Shown piece after piece: positions 1-7,318 of a DNA stretch of 10,949 nt. The notes beneath the pieces are model-generated. The model was not told where the DNA came from and searched no databases. It saw only the letters and a program-made list of their open reading frames with translations. Both the position numbers and the translations under genes were made by a program. Each line of letters starts with the position of its first letter. Position 1 is the stretch's first letter. Source of the DNA: an uncultured Verrucomicrobiae bacterium (lineage in GTDB: Bacteria > Verrucomicrobiota > Verrucomicrobiia > Verrucomicrobiales > Akkermansiaceae); assembly GCA_937957985.1 (NCBI GenBank), contig CALGOH010000040.1, positions 1-10,949 of the forward strand, in the 5' to 3' direction.

Positions 1-1074
1 GTAGGGATTGAAGACGCCGTTGGGCAGGCGGACGATGGTGTGGAGGTTGCACTCGTTGAGCAGCGCCTCCTTGAGCCGGGTCTTCACGCCCTCGCCGAAC
101 AGCGTGCCGTCCGGCAGCACGATGGCGCAGCGCCCGCCGGGCTTGAGCAGGCGGATGATGAGGGCGAGGAACAGGTCCGCGGTTTCCCGGGTCTGGTACT
201 TCTTCGGGAAGTTCGCCTCCAGGCCGTCGGCCTCCTTGCCGCCGAAGGGCGGGTTGGTGAGCACGACCTGCACTCGTTCGTCCTTCCCCCAGCTCGTGTA
301 GGGCCGGGCCAGGGTGTTGTCGTGGCGGACGAAGCTCGGGTCCTCGATGTCGTGGAGCAGCAGGTTCGTCATGCACAGCAGGTGCGGCATGTGCTTCTTC
401 TCCACCCCGCGCAGGCCGGCCTGGAGCTTGCGCTCGTCCTTCACCCCCTTCACGTGGTGCTTGCGCATGTGGTTGATGGCGCAGGTCAGGAAGCCGCCGG
501 TGCCGCAGGCGGGATCGAGCAACAGCTCGCCCGGCCGCGGGTCGATCCGGTCGGCCATGAACTGGGTGACGGCCCTCGGCGTGTAGAACTCGCCGGCATT
601 TCCCGCCGACTGGAGGTCGCTGAGGATCTTCTCGTAGATGTCGCCGAAGTGATGGCGCTCCTTGAGACTGTTGAAGTCGATCTCCTCAAGCTTGTTGATC
701 ACCTTGCGGAGCTGCTGGCCGCTGCGCATGTAGTTGTAGCCGCCGTCGAAGACCTCGCGGACGATCCGCGCGCGGCCGTCCTTGCGGCCGGTGTCGAGGG
801 TCTGGAGGCCGGGAAAGAGGGTGTTGTTGACGAAGTCGAGCAGCGCCTCGCCGGTCATCCCCTCCGGATCGGCGGCCCAGTTGCGCCACTTCAGCTCGTC
901 GGGCAGCAGCGAGCGGTAGTCCGGGTCGGTGAACTCCCACTCCGCCTCCTTGGCGTCGTAGATCTTGAGGAAGAGCATCCAGGCGAGCTGCTCGATGCGC
1001 TGGTCGTCGCCGCCGACGCCCTCGTCCTTGCGCATCTCATTCTGGATCGACTTGATGGTGGCGGTCAGGGACAT
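1..1074 (-). CDS. hsdM: Type I restriction-modification DNA methyltransferase subunit HsdM (3' part missing)
   Basis: This is the N-6 adenine methyltransferase (modification) subunit of a type I restriction system. It works with HsdS, which sets the target, and HsdR. The 358 residues present begin MSLTATIKSIQNEMRKDEG, the usual HsdM N-terminal helical domain. They then show GEFYTPR (residues 161-167), the SAM-binding motif DPACGTGGF (187-195), the catalytic NPPF (274-277) and IVLPDGTLF (318-326). The frame stays open to base 1, so the C-terminus lies outside the window; family members are about 480-520 residues, so roughly a quarter is missing. The start is the ATG 3 bp after the hsdR stop. 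No Shine-Dalgarno is visible there, so translation is probably coupled to hsdR. Family assignment is very secure; target specificity cannot be read without hsdS. Confidence 0.96.
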   Translation of the reverse strand, partial: MSLTATIKSIQNEMRKDEGVGGDDQRIEQLAWMLFLKIYDAKEAEWEFTDPDYRSLLPDELKWRNWAADPEGMTGEALLDFVNNTLFPGLQTLDTGRKDGRARIVREVFDGGYNYMRSGQQLRKVINKLEEIDFNSLKERHHFGDIYEKILSDLQSAGNAGEFYTPRAVTQFMADRIDPRPGELLLDPACGTGGFLTCAINHMRKHHVKGVKDERKLQAGLRGVEKKHMPHLLCMTNLLLHDIEDPSFVRHDNTLARPYTSWGKDERVQVVLTNPPFGGKEADGLEANFPKKYQTRETADLFLALIIRLLKPGGRCAIVLPDGTLFGEGVKTRLKEALLNECNLHTIVRLPNGVFNPY

Positions 1075-1077
1075 GGG

Positions 1078-3525
1078 TCAGGCGGCGGGATAGAGGGAGT
1101 CTTCGAGTTCGCGGATGGCCCGGTGGTAGCCGTCCTTCCCGCCGAACAGCTCGGCGATCTCCAGCGGGCGCCCGATTTCGTTGAAGGGCTTCTGGTGCAG
1201 GATGCGGGGATCTTCGAGATCGAGCACACCGCCATCGGCATAGCGGTCGAGCAGCGCTTCGAGCACCGCCCGCGCCTGCTCGCCGTATTTCGTGAACACG
1301 TCGCGCTTGCGGACGTTCTCGGCTCGTTCCCGACGGGTGAGCGGCGGCTGGCCGTAGGCGACATGGCAGATCAGGTCGAAGGCATCGAGGTCGGGGTTCA
1401 CCTCCTCGCGCAGGATGTCGAGCGCAAGGCCCTCGGCCTCCATCCGCTCCAGCACCGTCGCCTTGCGGTCGGCCTCCCGCCACGCACGCAGGAAGGCGTC
1501 GAGCGAGGCGTGGTCCTTGAGGATCGTCTTCCGCGAGTAGTCGCGCAGGGATTCGGTGACGAGTTTTCCGTCCTCGTCGAGGTACTCGACCCGCTCGGCG
1601 AGGATGCTCACCGGCACGCCGTTGATGCGGATCTTGCGGCGGACCGGCGCTTCGCCGCCGCCCGGAGGACCGGGAAGCTCCGGCGGCTCGCTTCCGCCAC
1701 CGTATTCCGGTGGATTCTCCTCCGGACCTCCGGACTCGTGCCCTTCATCGGGATCCGGAGGAACGATCGGCTGGTCTCCCCGCGGCTCGTACACCTGCAC
1801 CGGCTCGCCATCGAACTCCGGATCGGCGAAGTGGTTGGTGGCCTGGCGGAAGTCGATGAGGGTGAAGTAGAATTTCCCCTCCTCCTCCTCGTGGACGCGG
1901 GTGCCGCGACCGATGATCTGCTTGAATTCGGTCATCGAGCCGACCTCGCGGTCGAGGACGATGAGCTTGCAGGTCTGGGCATCGACGCCAGTGGAAAGCA
2001 GCCGCGAGGTGGTGACCACGACCGGGTAGCGGCTCTCGGGGTCGATGAAGTTGTCGAGTTCCTCGAGTCCCGCCTTGTCGTTGCCGGTGATGCGCATGAT
2101 GTAGCGCGAATCCTCGCGGGCGAGCGCCTGGTTCTCGTCGATCAGCGCCTTGCGCATGCGCAGCGCGTGCTCGGTATCGACGCAGAAGACGATGGTCTTC
2201 TGGTAGGGGTCGCCGGATTCCTGGAGGTAGCGGGTCACCGTGCGGGCGACGATGCGGGTGCGCTCGTCGATCACCAGATGGCGGTCGAAGTCCTTCTGGT
2301 TGTAGATCCGGTCCTCGACCTCGTCGCCATCGACATCGACCTTTCCCGGTTCGGGTCGGTAGCCCTCGACATCCTTGTCGATGTGGACCTTGACCACCTT
2401 GTAGGGAGCGAGGAAGCCGTCCTCGATGCCCTGCTTGAGCGAGTAGGTGTAAACCGGCTGGCCGAAGTAGTGCATGTTCGACACGTAGGTCGTTTCCTTC
2501 GGGGTGGCGGTGAGGCCGATCTGGGTGGCCGAAGAGAAATGCTCGAGAATTTCCCGCCACGCGGAATCCTCCGCCGCGCTGCCGCGGTGGCACTCATCGA
2601 CGATGACCAGATCGAAGAAATCCTTCGAGAGTTCGCGGTAGATCTTGTCCGCCTCCTTCGGTCCGGTGAGGGCCTGGTAGAGGCCGAGGTAGATCTCGTA
2701 GGCGGTGTCGATCTGCCGTCCCTTGCGGACCGCGGTGGTGATCTTGTGCCTGGTGCCGTCCTTCTTCTCGATGGTCTTCGCCTTCGAGCTGAGCTTCGCC
2801 ATCGCACCGCCGAAGGGCCGGAAGTCGTTCACCATCGTCTGATCGACCAGCACGTTGCGGTCGGCGAGAAAGAGGACGCGCTTCTTCGCGCCGGACTTCC
2901 AGAGGCGCCAGATGATCTGGAAGGCGGTGTAGGTCTTGCCGGTGCCCGTTGCCATGACCAGCAGCACGCGGTCTTCGCCGCGGGCGATGGCCTCGACGGT
3001 GCGGTCGATGGCGATGCGCTGGTAGTAGCGAGGCTCCTTGCCGCTGCCATCGTCGTGATAGGGCGTGGCGACAACCCTCTCCTGCGCCGGCACGAGGCCC
3101 TTCCATTCGCGGTATCGGGCGAGCAGGAGAGCGGGCGAGGGAAGTTCGTCCATGCCGAATTCCGACTCCACCTCCGGGAAGGTTCCGGTCCGGTCGTGAA
3201 ACGCGAAGCCGTCGCCGTTGGACGAAAAGGCGAAGGGCAGATCGAGCGTGGTCGCATAGTCGAGGGCTTGCTGAAGCCCGCCGGCGATCTCGTGATGGTT
3301 GTCCTTCGCTTCGATGATCGCGATCGGCTTGCCATCGGCGTAGAGCAGGTAGTCGGCGAATTTCTTTTTTCCATGGGTGACCATCCTGCCACGGACGATG
3401 ATCCGGCCCTTGGTGAAATAGACCTCCTCGCGCACCTGGGTATCCAAGTTCCACCCCGCCCGCTTGATCGCGGGCGTGATGAACTTGGTGCGGATGTCCG
3501 CTTCGGTGAGGTCCTTCTTGTTCAT
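1078..3525 (-). CDS. hsdR: Type I restriction enzyme R subunit HsdR, EcoAI/EcoEI-like
   Basis: This is the motor and nuclease subunit of a type I restriction enzyme, 815 residues. The N-terminal nuclease domain has a PD-(D/E)xK core with D58 and E72-A-K74. The SF2 translocase follows: Walker A ATGTGKT (192-198), DECH box (310-313), motif III TATP (339-342) and motif VI QIIGRGTR (536-543). Residues 584-628 form a low-complexity linker rich in Pro, Gly and acidic residues. Residues 629-815 resemble the C-terminal domain of EcoEI-type R proteins. All key residues are present, so it should be active. The chosen ATG has GGAG six bases upstream and gives the typical MNKKDLTEADIRTKF start; an in-frame extension to 3603 is possible but unlikely. 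It is the first gene of the operon, with hsdM following after 3 bp. Confidence 0.96.
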   Translation of the reverse strand: MNKKDLTEADIRTKFITPAIKRAGWNLDTQVREEVYFTKGRIIVRGRMVTHGKKKFADYLLYADGKPIAIIEAKDNHHEIAGGLQQALDYATTLDLPFAFSSNGDGFAFHDRTGTFPEVESEFGMDELPSPALLLARYREWKGLVPAQERVVATPYHDDGSGKEPRYYQRIAIDRTVEAIARGEDRVLLVMATGTGKTYTAFQIIWRLWKSGAKKRVLFLADRNVLVDQTMVNDFRPFGGAMAKLSSKAKTIEKKDGTRHKITTAVRKGRQIDTAYEIYLGLYQALTGPKEADKIYRELSKDFFDLVIVDECHRGSAAEDSAWREILEHFSSATQIGLTATPKETTYVSNMHYFGQPVYTYSLKQGIEDGFLAPYKVVKVHIDKDVEGYRPEPGKVDVDGDEVEDRIYNQKDFDRHLVIDERTRIVARTVTRYLQESGDPYQKTIVFCVDTEHALRMRKALIDENQALAREDSRYIMRITGNDKAGLEELDNFIDPESRYPVVVTTSRLLSTGVDAQTCKLIVLDREVGSMTEFKQIIGRGTRVHEEEEGKFYFTLIDFRQATNHFADPEFDGEPVQVYEPRGDQPIVPPDPDEGHESGGPEENPPEYGGGSEPPELPGPPGGGEAPVRRKIRINGVPVSILAERVEYLDEDGKLVTESLRDYSRKTILKDHASLDAFLRAWREADRKATVLERMEAEGLALDILREEVNPDLDAFDLICHVAYGQPPLTRRERAENVRKRDVFTKYGEQARAVLEALLDRYADGGVLDLEDPRILHQKPFNEIGRPLEIAELFGGKDGYHRAIRELEDSLYPAA

Positions 3526-3531
3526 CGGCCG

Positions 3532-3535
3532 CTCC
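3532..3535 (-). promoter_or_regulatory. Ribosome binding site of hsdR
   Basis: On the coding strand GGAG lies six bases before the ATG at 3525. It decides the start in favour of 3525 over the in-frame extension upstream. It is one of few clear Shine-Dalgarno sites in the window. Confidence 0.6.
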
Positions 3536-3565
3536 GTGGTCGCCTCGTGGGAGCGACACACTGGG

Positions 3566-3595
3566 AAACTAGCCGTCTCTAGCAGGGCGTGACAA
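3566..3595 (-). promoter_or_regulatory. Candidate sigma-70 promoter of hsdRM with a CTAGC repeat in the spacer
   Basis: On the minus strand a -35-like TTGTCA (3590-3595) is followed, 18 bases on, by a weak -10-like TAGTTT (3566-3571). A start of transcription near 3559 would give a leader of about 35 bases. The pentamer CTAGC occurs twice (3569-3573 and 3579-3583), exactly 10 bp apart, in the spacer and the edge of the -10, a place where a regulator could bind. The -10 matches only three of six consensus bases, so this is a weak prediction. Confidence 0.28.
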
Positions 3596-3692
3596 GGCCG
3601 CACCCCAGCCAGTGGAAGGCGCTCCCCCCTGTTCCCGGAAGGATGGGCACGAACGGCTTGGACCCACCGCAGGCAGGACGACCCGTCACCAT

Positions 3693-3743
3693 GCGGCCGG
3701 AGGCCGCCCGCCCTTTCTCATGGCGCTTGGAAAGCGCCACTCC
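3693..3743 (+). repeat. Double-hairpin intergenic repeat, copy 1 (upstream of the kinase gene)
   Basis: There are two tandem perfect hairpins. Hairpin A has arms GCGGCC and GGCCGC around GGA (3693-3707). Hairpin B has arms TGGCGCT and AGCGCCA around TGGAA (3721-3739). B is framed by CTCA before it and CTCC after it. The same layout, with different but still paired stems, recurs at 5419-5470 in the same orientation. Homology may extend to about 3766 (TGGCGC then a GG-CT-C pattern). It ends 44 bp before the kinase ATG. It is probably a REP-like dispersed repeat; its function is unknown. Confidence 0.7.
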
Positions 3744-3787
3744 CTTTCCCGCTGGCGCAGGCCTCCGTGGTTTGCTTCGCTCCGGCC

Positions 3788-5344
3788 ATGTTCCTCGGAC
3801 TCGATTCCTCGACCCAATCCCTCTCCGCCATCGCGATCGACCCGGCCACCGGCAGCGTGGTCGATGAAGTGTCGGTGAACTTCGGCACCGACCTGCCGCA
3901 CTTCAGCAGCCCCAGCGGTTTCATCCCGGGCGGCAAGAACGGCGAAGTTCACGCCGATCCGCGGATGTGGCTCGAAGCCCTCGACCTTCTGTTTTCCCGG
4001 CTGAGGGAAACCATCGACCTCGGGAAGATCGAGGCGGTCGCCTGCTCGGGACAGCAGCACGGGTCGGTGTATCTCGACGAATCCTTCGCCGACCGCCTCG
4101 CCTCGCTCGACCCGTCCGGCAGCCTGTCCGACCAACTGGCCCCGGCCCTCACCCGGGCGAGCTCGCCGATCTGGATGGACACCTCGACCGGCGACGAGTG
4201 CCGCGAGATCGCCGCCACGGTCGGCGGCGACGAGGAGGTCTGCCGCCGCTCGGGCTCGGTCGCCATCGAGCGCTTCACCGGGCCGCAGATCCGGCGCTTT
4301 TACAAGACGGACCCCGAGGCCTACCAGCGCACCGCGGTCATCCACCTCGTCTCGTCCTTCGTCGGCTCGATCCTCGCCGGAAAGAACATCGCCATCGACC
4401 ACGGCGACGGCGCCGGGATGAACCTGTTGAACCTCCACACGCTCGACTGGGATGCCGAGTTGCTCGACGCCACCGCGCCGGACCTTCGCGCGAAACTACC
4501 CTCCACCGCTCCCTCGGCGACCGTCGCCGGCGGGATCGGCGGCTACTTCCCGTCGAAATACGGCATTTCCAGTAGCTGCCGGGTGGTCCTCTCCACCGGC
4601 GACAACCCGTCGTCGCTGGTCGGCATGGGCGCGACCTCGCCGGGCACCTTCGTGATCTCTCTCGGCACCAGCGACACCTTCTTCGCGGCGATGTCGGAAG
4701 CGGTGACCGACCCGAACGGCTTCGGCCACGTCTTCGGCAACCCGGCCGGCGGGTTCATGTCGCTGATCTGCTTCCGCAACGGCTCGCTGGCCCGCGAGGC
4801 GCTGCGCGACGCCTTCGAACTGACCTGGGACGACTTCGACAGCGGCGCGATGGCGAACACGCCTCCCGGCAACGACGGCCGCATCATGCTGCCCTTCTTC
4901 GGCCCCGAGATCACCCCGCGCCACGACTTCGAGGCCCCGGTGCGCAATTTCCCCGACGACGCCTCGGCGCCGATCCAGGTCCGCGCGCTGCTGGAGGGAC
5001 AGTTCCTCAACATGCGCCTGCACTCGCGCTGGCTCGGCGAGGAACCGACGCTCATCCGTCTCACCGGCGGCGCTTCGCAGAACGACGGCATCGCCGGACT
5101 GATCGCCGACGTGTTCCAGGCCCCGGTCGAGCGTTTCGCGGTGGCCAACGGGGCGGCCCTCGGCGCCGCCATCCGCGCCGCGCACGCCTGCGGCCACGAT
5201 CTGGCGGCGCTCACCGACGCCTTCTGCAAGCCCGCGCCGGACTCGCGCATCGATCCCGATTCCTCCCTCGCCGCCGTCTACGAAGGAGAGCTCGGGCGCT
5301 ACAAGACCATGCTCGCCACGGCGATCGGCCACCCGATCGTCTGA
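3788..5344 (+). CDS. xylB: FGGY-family carbohydrate kinase, eukaryotic-type xylulokinase (XYLB-like)
   Basis: This 518-residue protein very likely phosphorylates D-xylulose with ATP to xylulose 5-phosphate, feeding the pentose phosphate pathway. It starts with the FGGY phosphate-binding segment MFLGLDSSTQS. CSGQQHGSVYL (86-96) matches the sugar-binding loop of the animal/plant XYLB type rather than the GQMHG of E. coli XylB. STGDNPSSLVGM (269-280) carries the presumed catalytic base D272. SLGTSDTFF (291-299) and LTGGASQN (425-432) are the C-terminal ATP-site motifs. Length fits the family. The ATG was chosen because homologues begin at this motif; an in-frame GTG at 3767 is the alternative, and neither has a clear Shine-Dalgarno. 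No xylose isomerase or transporter is nearby and it appears to be transcribed alone. A related pentulose kinase activity cannot be excluded. Confidence 0.88.
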   Translation: MFLGLDSSTQSLSAIAIDPATGSVVDEVSVNFGTDLPHFSSPSGFIPGGKNGEVHADPRMWLEALDLLFSRLRETIDLGKIEAVACSGQQHGSVYLDESFADRLASLDPSGSLSDQLAPALTRASSPIWMDTSTGDECREIAATVGGDEEVCRRSGSVAIERFTGPQIRRFYKTDPEAYQRTAVIHLVSSFVGSILAGKNIAIDHGDGAGMNLLNLHTLDWDAELLDATAPDLRAKLPSTAPSATVAGGIGGYFPSKYGISSSCRVVLSTGDNPSSLVGMGATSPGTFVISLGTSDTFFAAMSEAVTDPNGFGHVFGNPAGGFMSLICFRNGSLAREALRDAFELTWDDFDSGAMANTPPGNDGRIMLPFFGPEITPRHDFEAPVRNFPDDASAPIQVRALLEGQFLNMRLHSRWLGEEPTLIRLTGGASQNDGIAGLIADVFQAPVERFAVANGAALGAAIRAAHACGHDLAALTDAFCKPAPDSRIDPDSSLAAVYEGELGRYKTMLATAIGHPIV

Positions 5345-5387
5345 GGCGATCGGAGCGGCGCTCTCCCGAGCGTCATGCGCCGGGTGG

Positions 5388-5403
5388 GCGACCTCCGGGT
5401 CGC
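5388..5403 (+). other. GC-rich hairpin with UCCG loop, downstream of the kinase
   Basis: Perfect 6-bp arms GCGACC and GGTCGC enclose TCCG, a UNCG-type tetraloop closed by C-G. It lies 43 bp after the kinase stop, in the region between convergent genes. It could help end transcription or protect the 3' end, but no run of T follows, so it is not a classical intrinsic terminator. Confidence 0.4.
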
Positions 5404-5418
5404 GGGACGAGATGCCGT

Positions 5419-5470
5419 GAGGCTTGGAAGCCTCCCTCCCCGCTCATGGCTCCTTGAAAGGAGCCACTCC
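5419..5470 (+). repeat. Double-hairpin intergenic repeat, copy 2 (between convergent genes)
   Basis: Same architecture and orientation as the copy at 3693-3743. Hairpin A has arms GAGGCT and AGCCTC around TGGA (5419-5434). Hairpin B has arms TGGCTCCT and AGGAGCCA around TGAA (5447-5466), again framed by CTCA and CTCC. The linker CCTCCC corresponds to CCGCCC in copy 1. It sits between the 3' ends of the kinase and the ABC exporter, where it could insulate convergent transcripts. There is no T tract. Confidence 0.7.
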
Positions 5471-5516
5471 TTGGCGCCGGTCTTCAAACCAGCATCAGCC
5501 ACCGATCCCGCCTCCC

Positions 5517-7286
5517 TCAGCTCAACTGCGTCTCGACCAGCAGGCGATAGGTGCCGTCGCGCGCCATGAGTTCGTCGTGGCTGCCGCTCTCGACGACCTT
5601 GCCGTGATGCATCACGAGGATGCGATCGGCATGCCGCACGGTGGACAGGCGGTGCGCGATCACCAGACTCGTGCGGCCCTCCATCAGCCGTTCCAACGCG
5701 TCGTTCACCAGGCGCTCGCTCTCGGCATCCAACGCGCTGGTCGCCTCGTCGAGCAGCAGGATCCGGGGATCGGCGAGGATCGCCCGGGCGATCGCGATCC
5801 GCTGCCGCTGGCCGCCGGAAAGCTTCGCCCCGCGGGGCCCGACGAGGGTCTCGTAGCCGTCGGACATCGCCTCGATGAACTCGTGGGCGTTGGCCTGCCT
5901 CGCCGCCGCCTCCACCTCCTCGGTCGAGGCGCCGGGGCGGCCGTACTCGATGTTCTCCCGGATGCTGCCGCCGAAGAGCAACACCTCCTGCGGCACCACC
6001 GCGATGCCCTGGCGCAGCGAGTGCAGGTCCAGTCCGGCGGCATCACGACCGTCGAAAAGCACCTTTCCGCGATCCGGCCGGTGATACCCGAGCACGAGGG
6101 AGAAGACCGTCGATTTCCCGGCTCCGGACGCTCCGACCAGCGCGATCCGCCGACCGGGCTCGACGCTGAAATCCACTCCGTCGAGCACCAGATGGTCGGG
6201 CCGCGAGGGGTAGCTGAAGCCCACCTGCTGGAACTGGAGCCGGCCCTCGAGCCGGCCCGCGGGTTCGCCGCCGTCGCCCTCGGAGGTTTCGTCCATGATC
6301 TCCCGCAGCCGCTCGGTGGCGCCGGTCATCGCCTGGATCTGGGACACGATTTCGGGCATCGATCCCAGCGAGGCGCCGACGAACACGCTGAAGAGGATGA
6401 AGCCGGTGAACTCCTCGGGGTCGAGATTGCCGTTCACCATCATGCGCACCCCCAGCCACGCCACCCCGGCGATGGTGCCGAACATCACGAAGATCACGAA
6501 CGCCAGGAAGCTGGCCCGCGCGAAGGCGCCGCGCAGCGTGACCCGATAGAAGCGGTCGAGCGCCCCGGCATAGCGCTCGCGCTCGAAGCCCTCGTTGTTG
6601 AAGGCCTTCACCTCGGTGATCGACTGCACGCTTTCCTCGATCACCGTCCCGGCCTCGGCCAGCGAGTCCTGGGCGTCCTTCGAGTAGCCGCGGACCTTGC
6701 GACCCGCCATCGCCACCGCCAGCACCACGAAGGGCACGCAGGCCAGCATCGCCAGCGAAAGCTTCCACGACATCACGAAGACGATGACCAGCGATCCGAC
6801 CAGCACGACCACCTGCCGCCCCGCCTGCGGCAGCGTGCTCATCAGGGTTTCGCGCACCGTCGCCAGGTCGGCGGCCACGCGGGTGCTCAGTTCACCGGAG
6901 CGATGTTCCTGGAAGAACGCCACCGGCAGCCGCAGCAGGCGGCCGAAAAGGTCCTTGCGAAGGTCGTTCAGCGCCGCCTCGCCCGAACGGATGAATCCCT
7001 GCACGCGGAAGAACCCGATGACCGCCTGCAGTGCCAGCGCCCCGAGCAGCCAGCCGATCGTCCGGTTCGCCGAGTCGAGGATCTCCGCGGCCGGCACGTC
7101 CCGGCTCAGGTCGTCCACGGTCCCGCCGAAGAGCTCCTTCATGAACCACGGAAAGGCGAGGGAAAGGGCCGCCGTGGCAAGCAGCGCCAGCATCGAGGGG
7201 ATGAACACCCGCCCGTGGGGCCGCAGGTAGGACAGCACCCACCGCATGCCATCCGTGGAAAACCTCGATCCCTTGTCGCTCGCCAT
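5517..7286 (-). CDS. MsbA-like ABC exporter (fused membrane and ATPase domains)
   Basis: This 589-residue half-transporter should act as a homodimer in the inner membrane. Residues about 25-320 form the six-helix exporter domain. The nucleotide-binding domain follows: Walker A GASGAGKST (385-393), Q-loop Q433 in VVPQEVLLFGG, signature LSGGQ (489-493), Walker B ILLLDE (509-514), D-loop SALD (517-520) and switch H545 in LVIAHRLS. All catalytic residues are intact. The type is closest to MsbA/lipid or multidrug exporters; the substrate cannot be read from sequence. The ATG at 7286 lies 32 bp after the protease stop, with no Shine-Dalgarno and a hairpin just upstream. An in-frame TTG at 7337 would add 17 residues and overlap the protease gene. 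It is probably the last gene of the cdsA-dxr operon. Confidence 0.93.
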   Translation of the reverse strand: MASDKGSRFSTDGMRWVLSYLRPHGRVFIPSMLALLATAALSLAFPWFMKELFGGTVDDLSRDVPAAEILDSANRTIGWLLGALALQAVIGFFRVQGFIRSGEAALNDLRKDLFGRLLRLPVAFFQEHRSGELSTRVAADLATVRETLMSTLPQAGRQVVVLVGSLVIVFVMSWKLSLAMLACVPFVVLAVAMAGRKVRGYSKDAQDSLAEAGTVIEESVQSITEVKAFNNEGFERERYAGALDRFYRVTLRGAFARASFLAFVIFVMFGTIAGVAWLGVRMMVNGNLDPEEFTGFILFSVFVGASLGSMPEIVSQIQAMTGATERLREIMDETSEGDGGEPAGRLEGRLQFQQVGFSYPSRPDHLVLDGVDFSVEPGRRIALVGASGAGKSTVFSLVLGYHRPDRGKVLFDGRDAAGLDLHSLRQGIAVVPQEVLLFGGSIRENIEYGRPGASTEEVEAAARQANAHEFIEAMSDGYETLVGPRGAKLSGGQRQRIAIARAILADPRILLLDEATSALDAESERLVNDALERLMEGRTSLVIAHRLSTVRHADRILVMHHGKVVESGSHDELMARDGTYRLLVETQLS

Positions 7287-7290
7287 CCGC

Positions 7291-7308
7291 GCGATGGGAG
7301 ACCATCGC
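7291..7308 (-). other. Hairpin immediately upstream of the ABC exporter start
   Basis: Perfect 7-bp arms GCGATGG and CCATCGC enclose a 4-base loop, read on the minus-strand mRNA. It ends four bases before the ATG at 7286 and covers the place of the ribosome binding site. It lies wholly in the 32-bp gap after the protease stop. It may damp translation of the exporter or separate the two messages; this is inference. Confidence 0.5.
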
Positions 7309-7318
7309 CCCGCGAACG

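Noticed and set aside
40..3582. 1180-codon open frame on the plus strand, antisense to hsdM and hsdR
   Set aside because: Very long, but it is the antisense shadow of two well-motif-supported genes in GC-rich DNA. It crosses their junction, its product is compositionally biased (Val, Leu, Ala, Arg, His, Glu) and it shows no domain motif.
3589..3878. Two small plus-strand ORFs upstream of and overlapping the kinase start
   Set aside because: They are translations of the double-hairpin repeat running out of frame into the kinase. Arg/Pro/Ser-rich, no motif.
5388..5470. Intrinsic terminator for the kinase or the ABC exporter
   Set aside because: Several good hairpins are present but none is followed by a T run on either strand, so they were recorded as hairpin and repeat instead.
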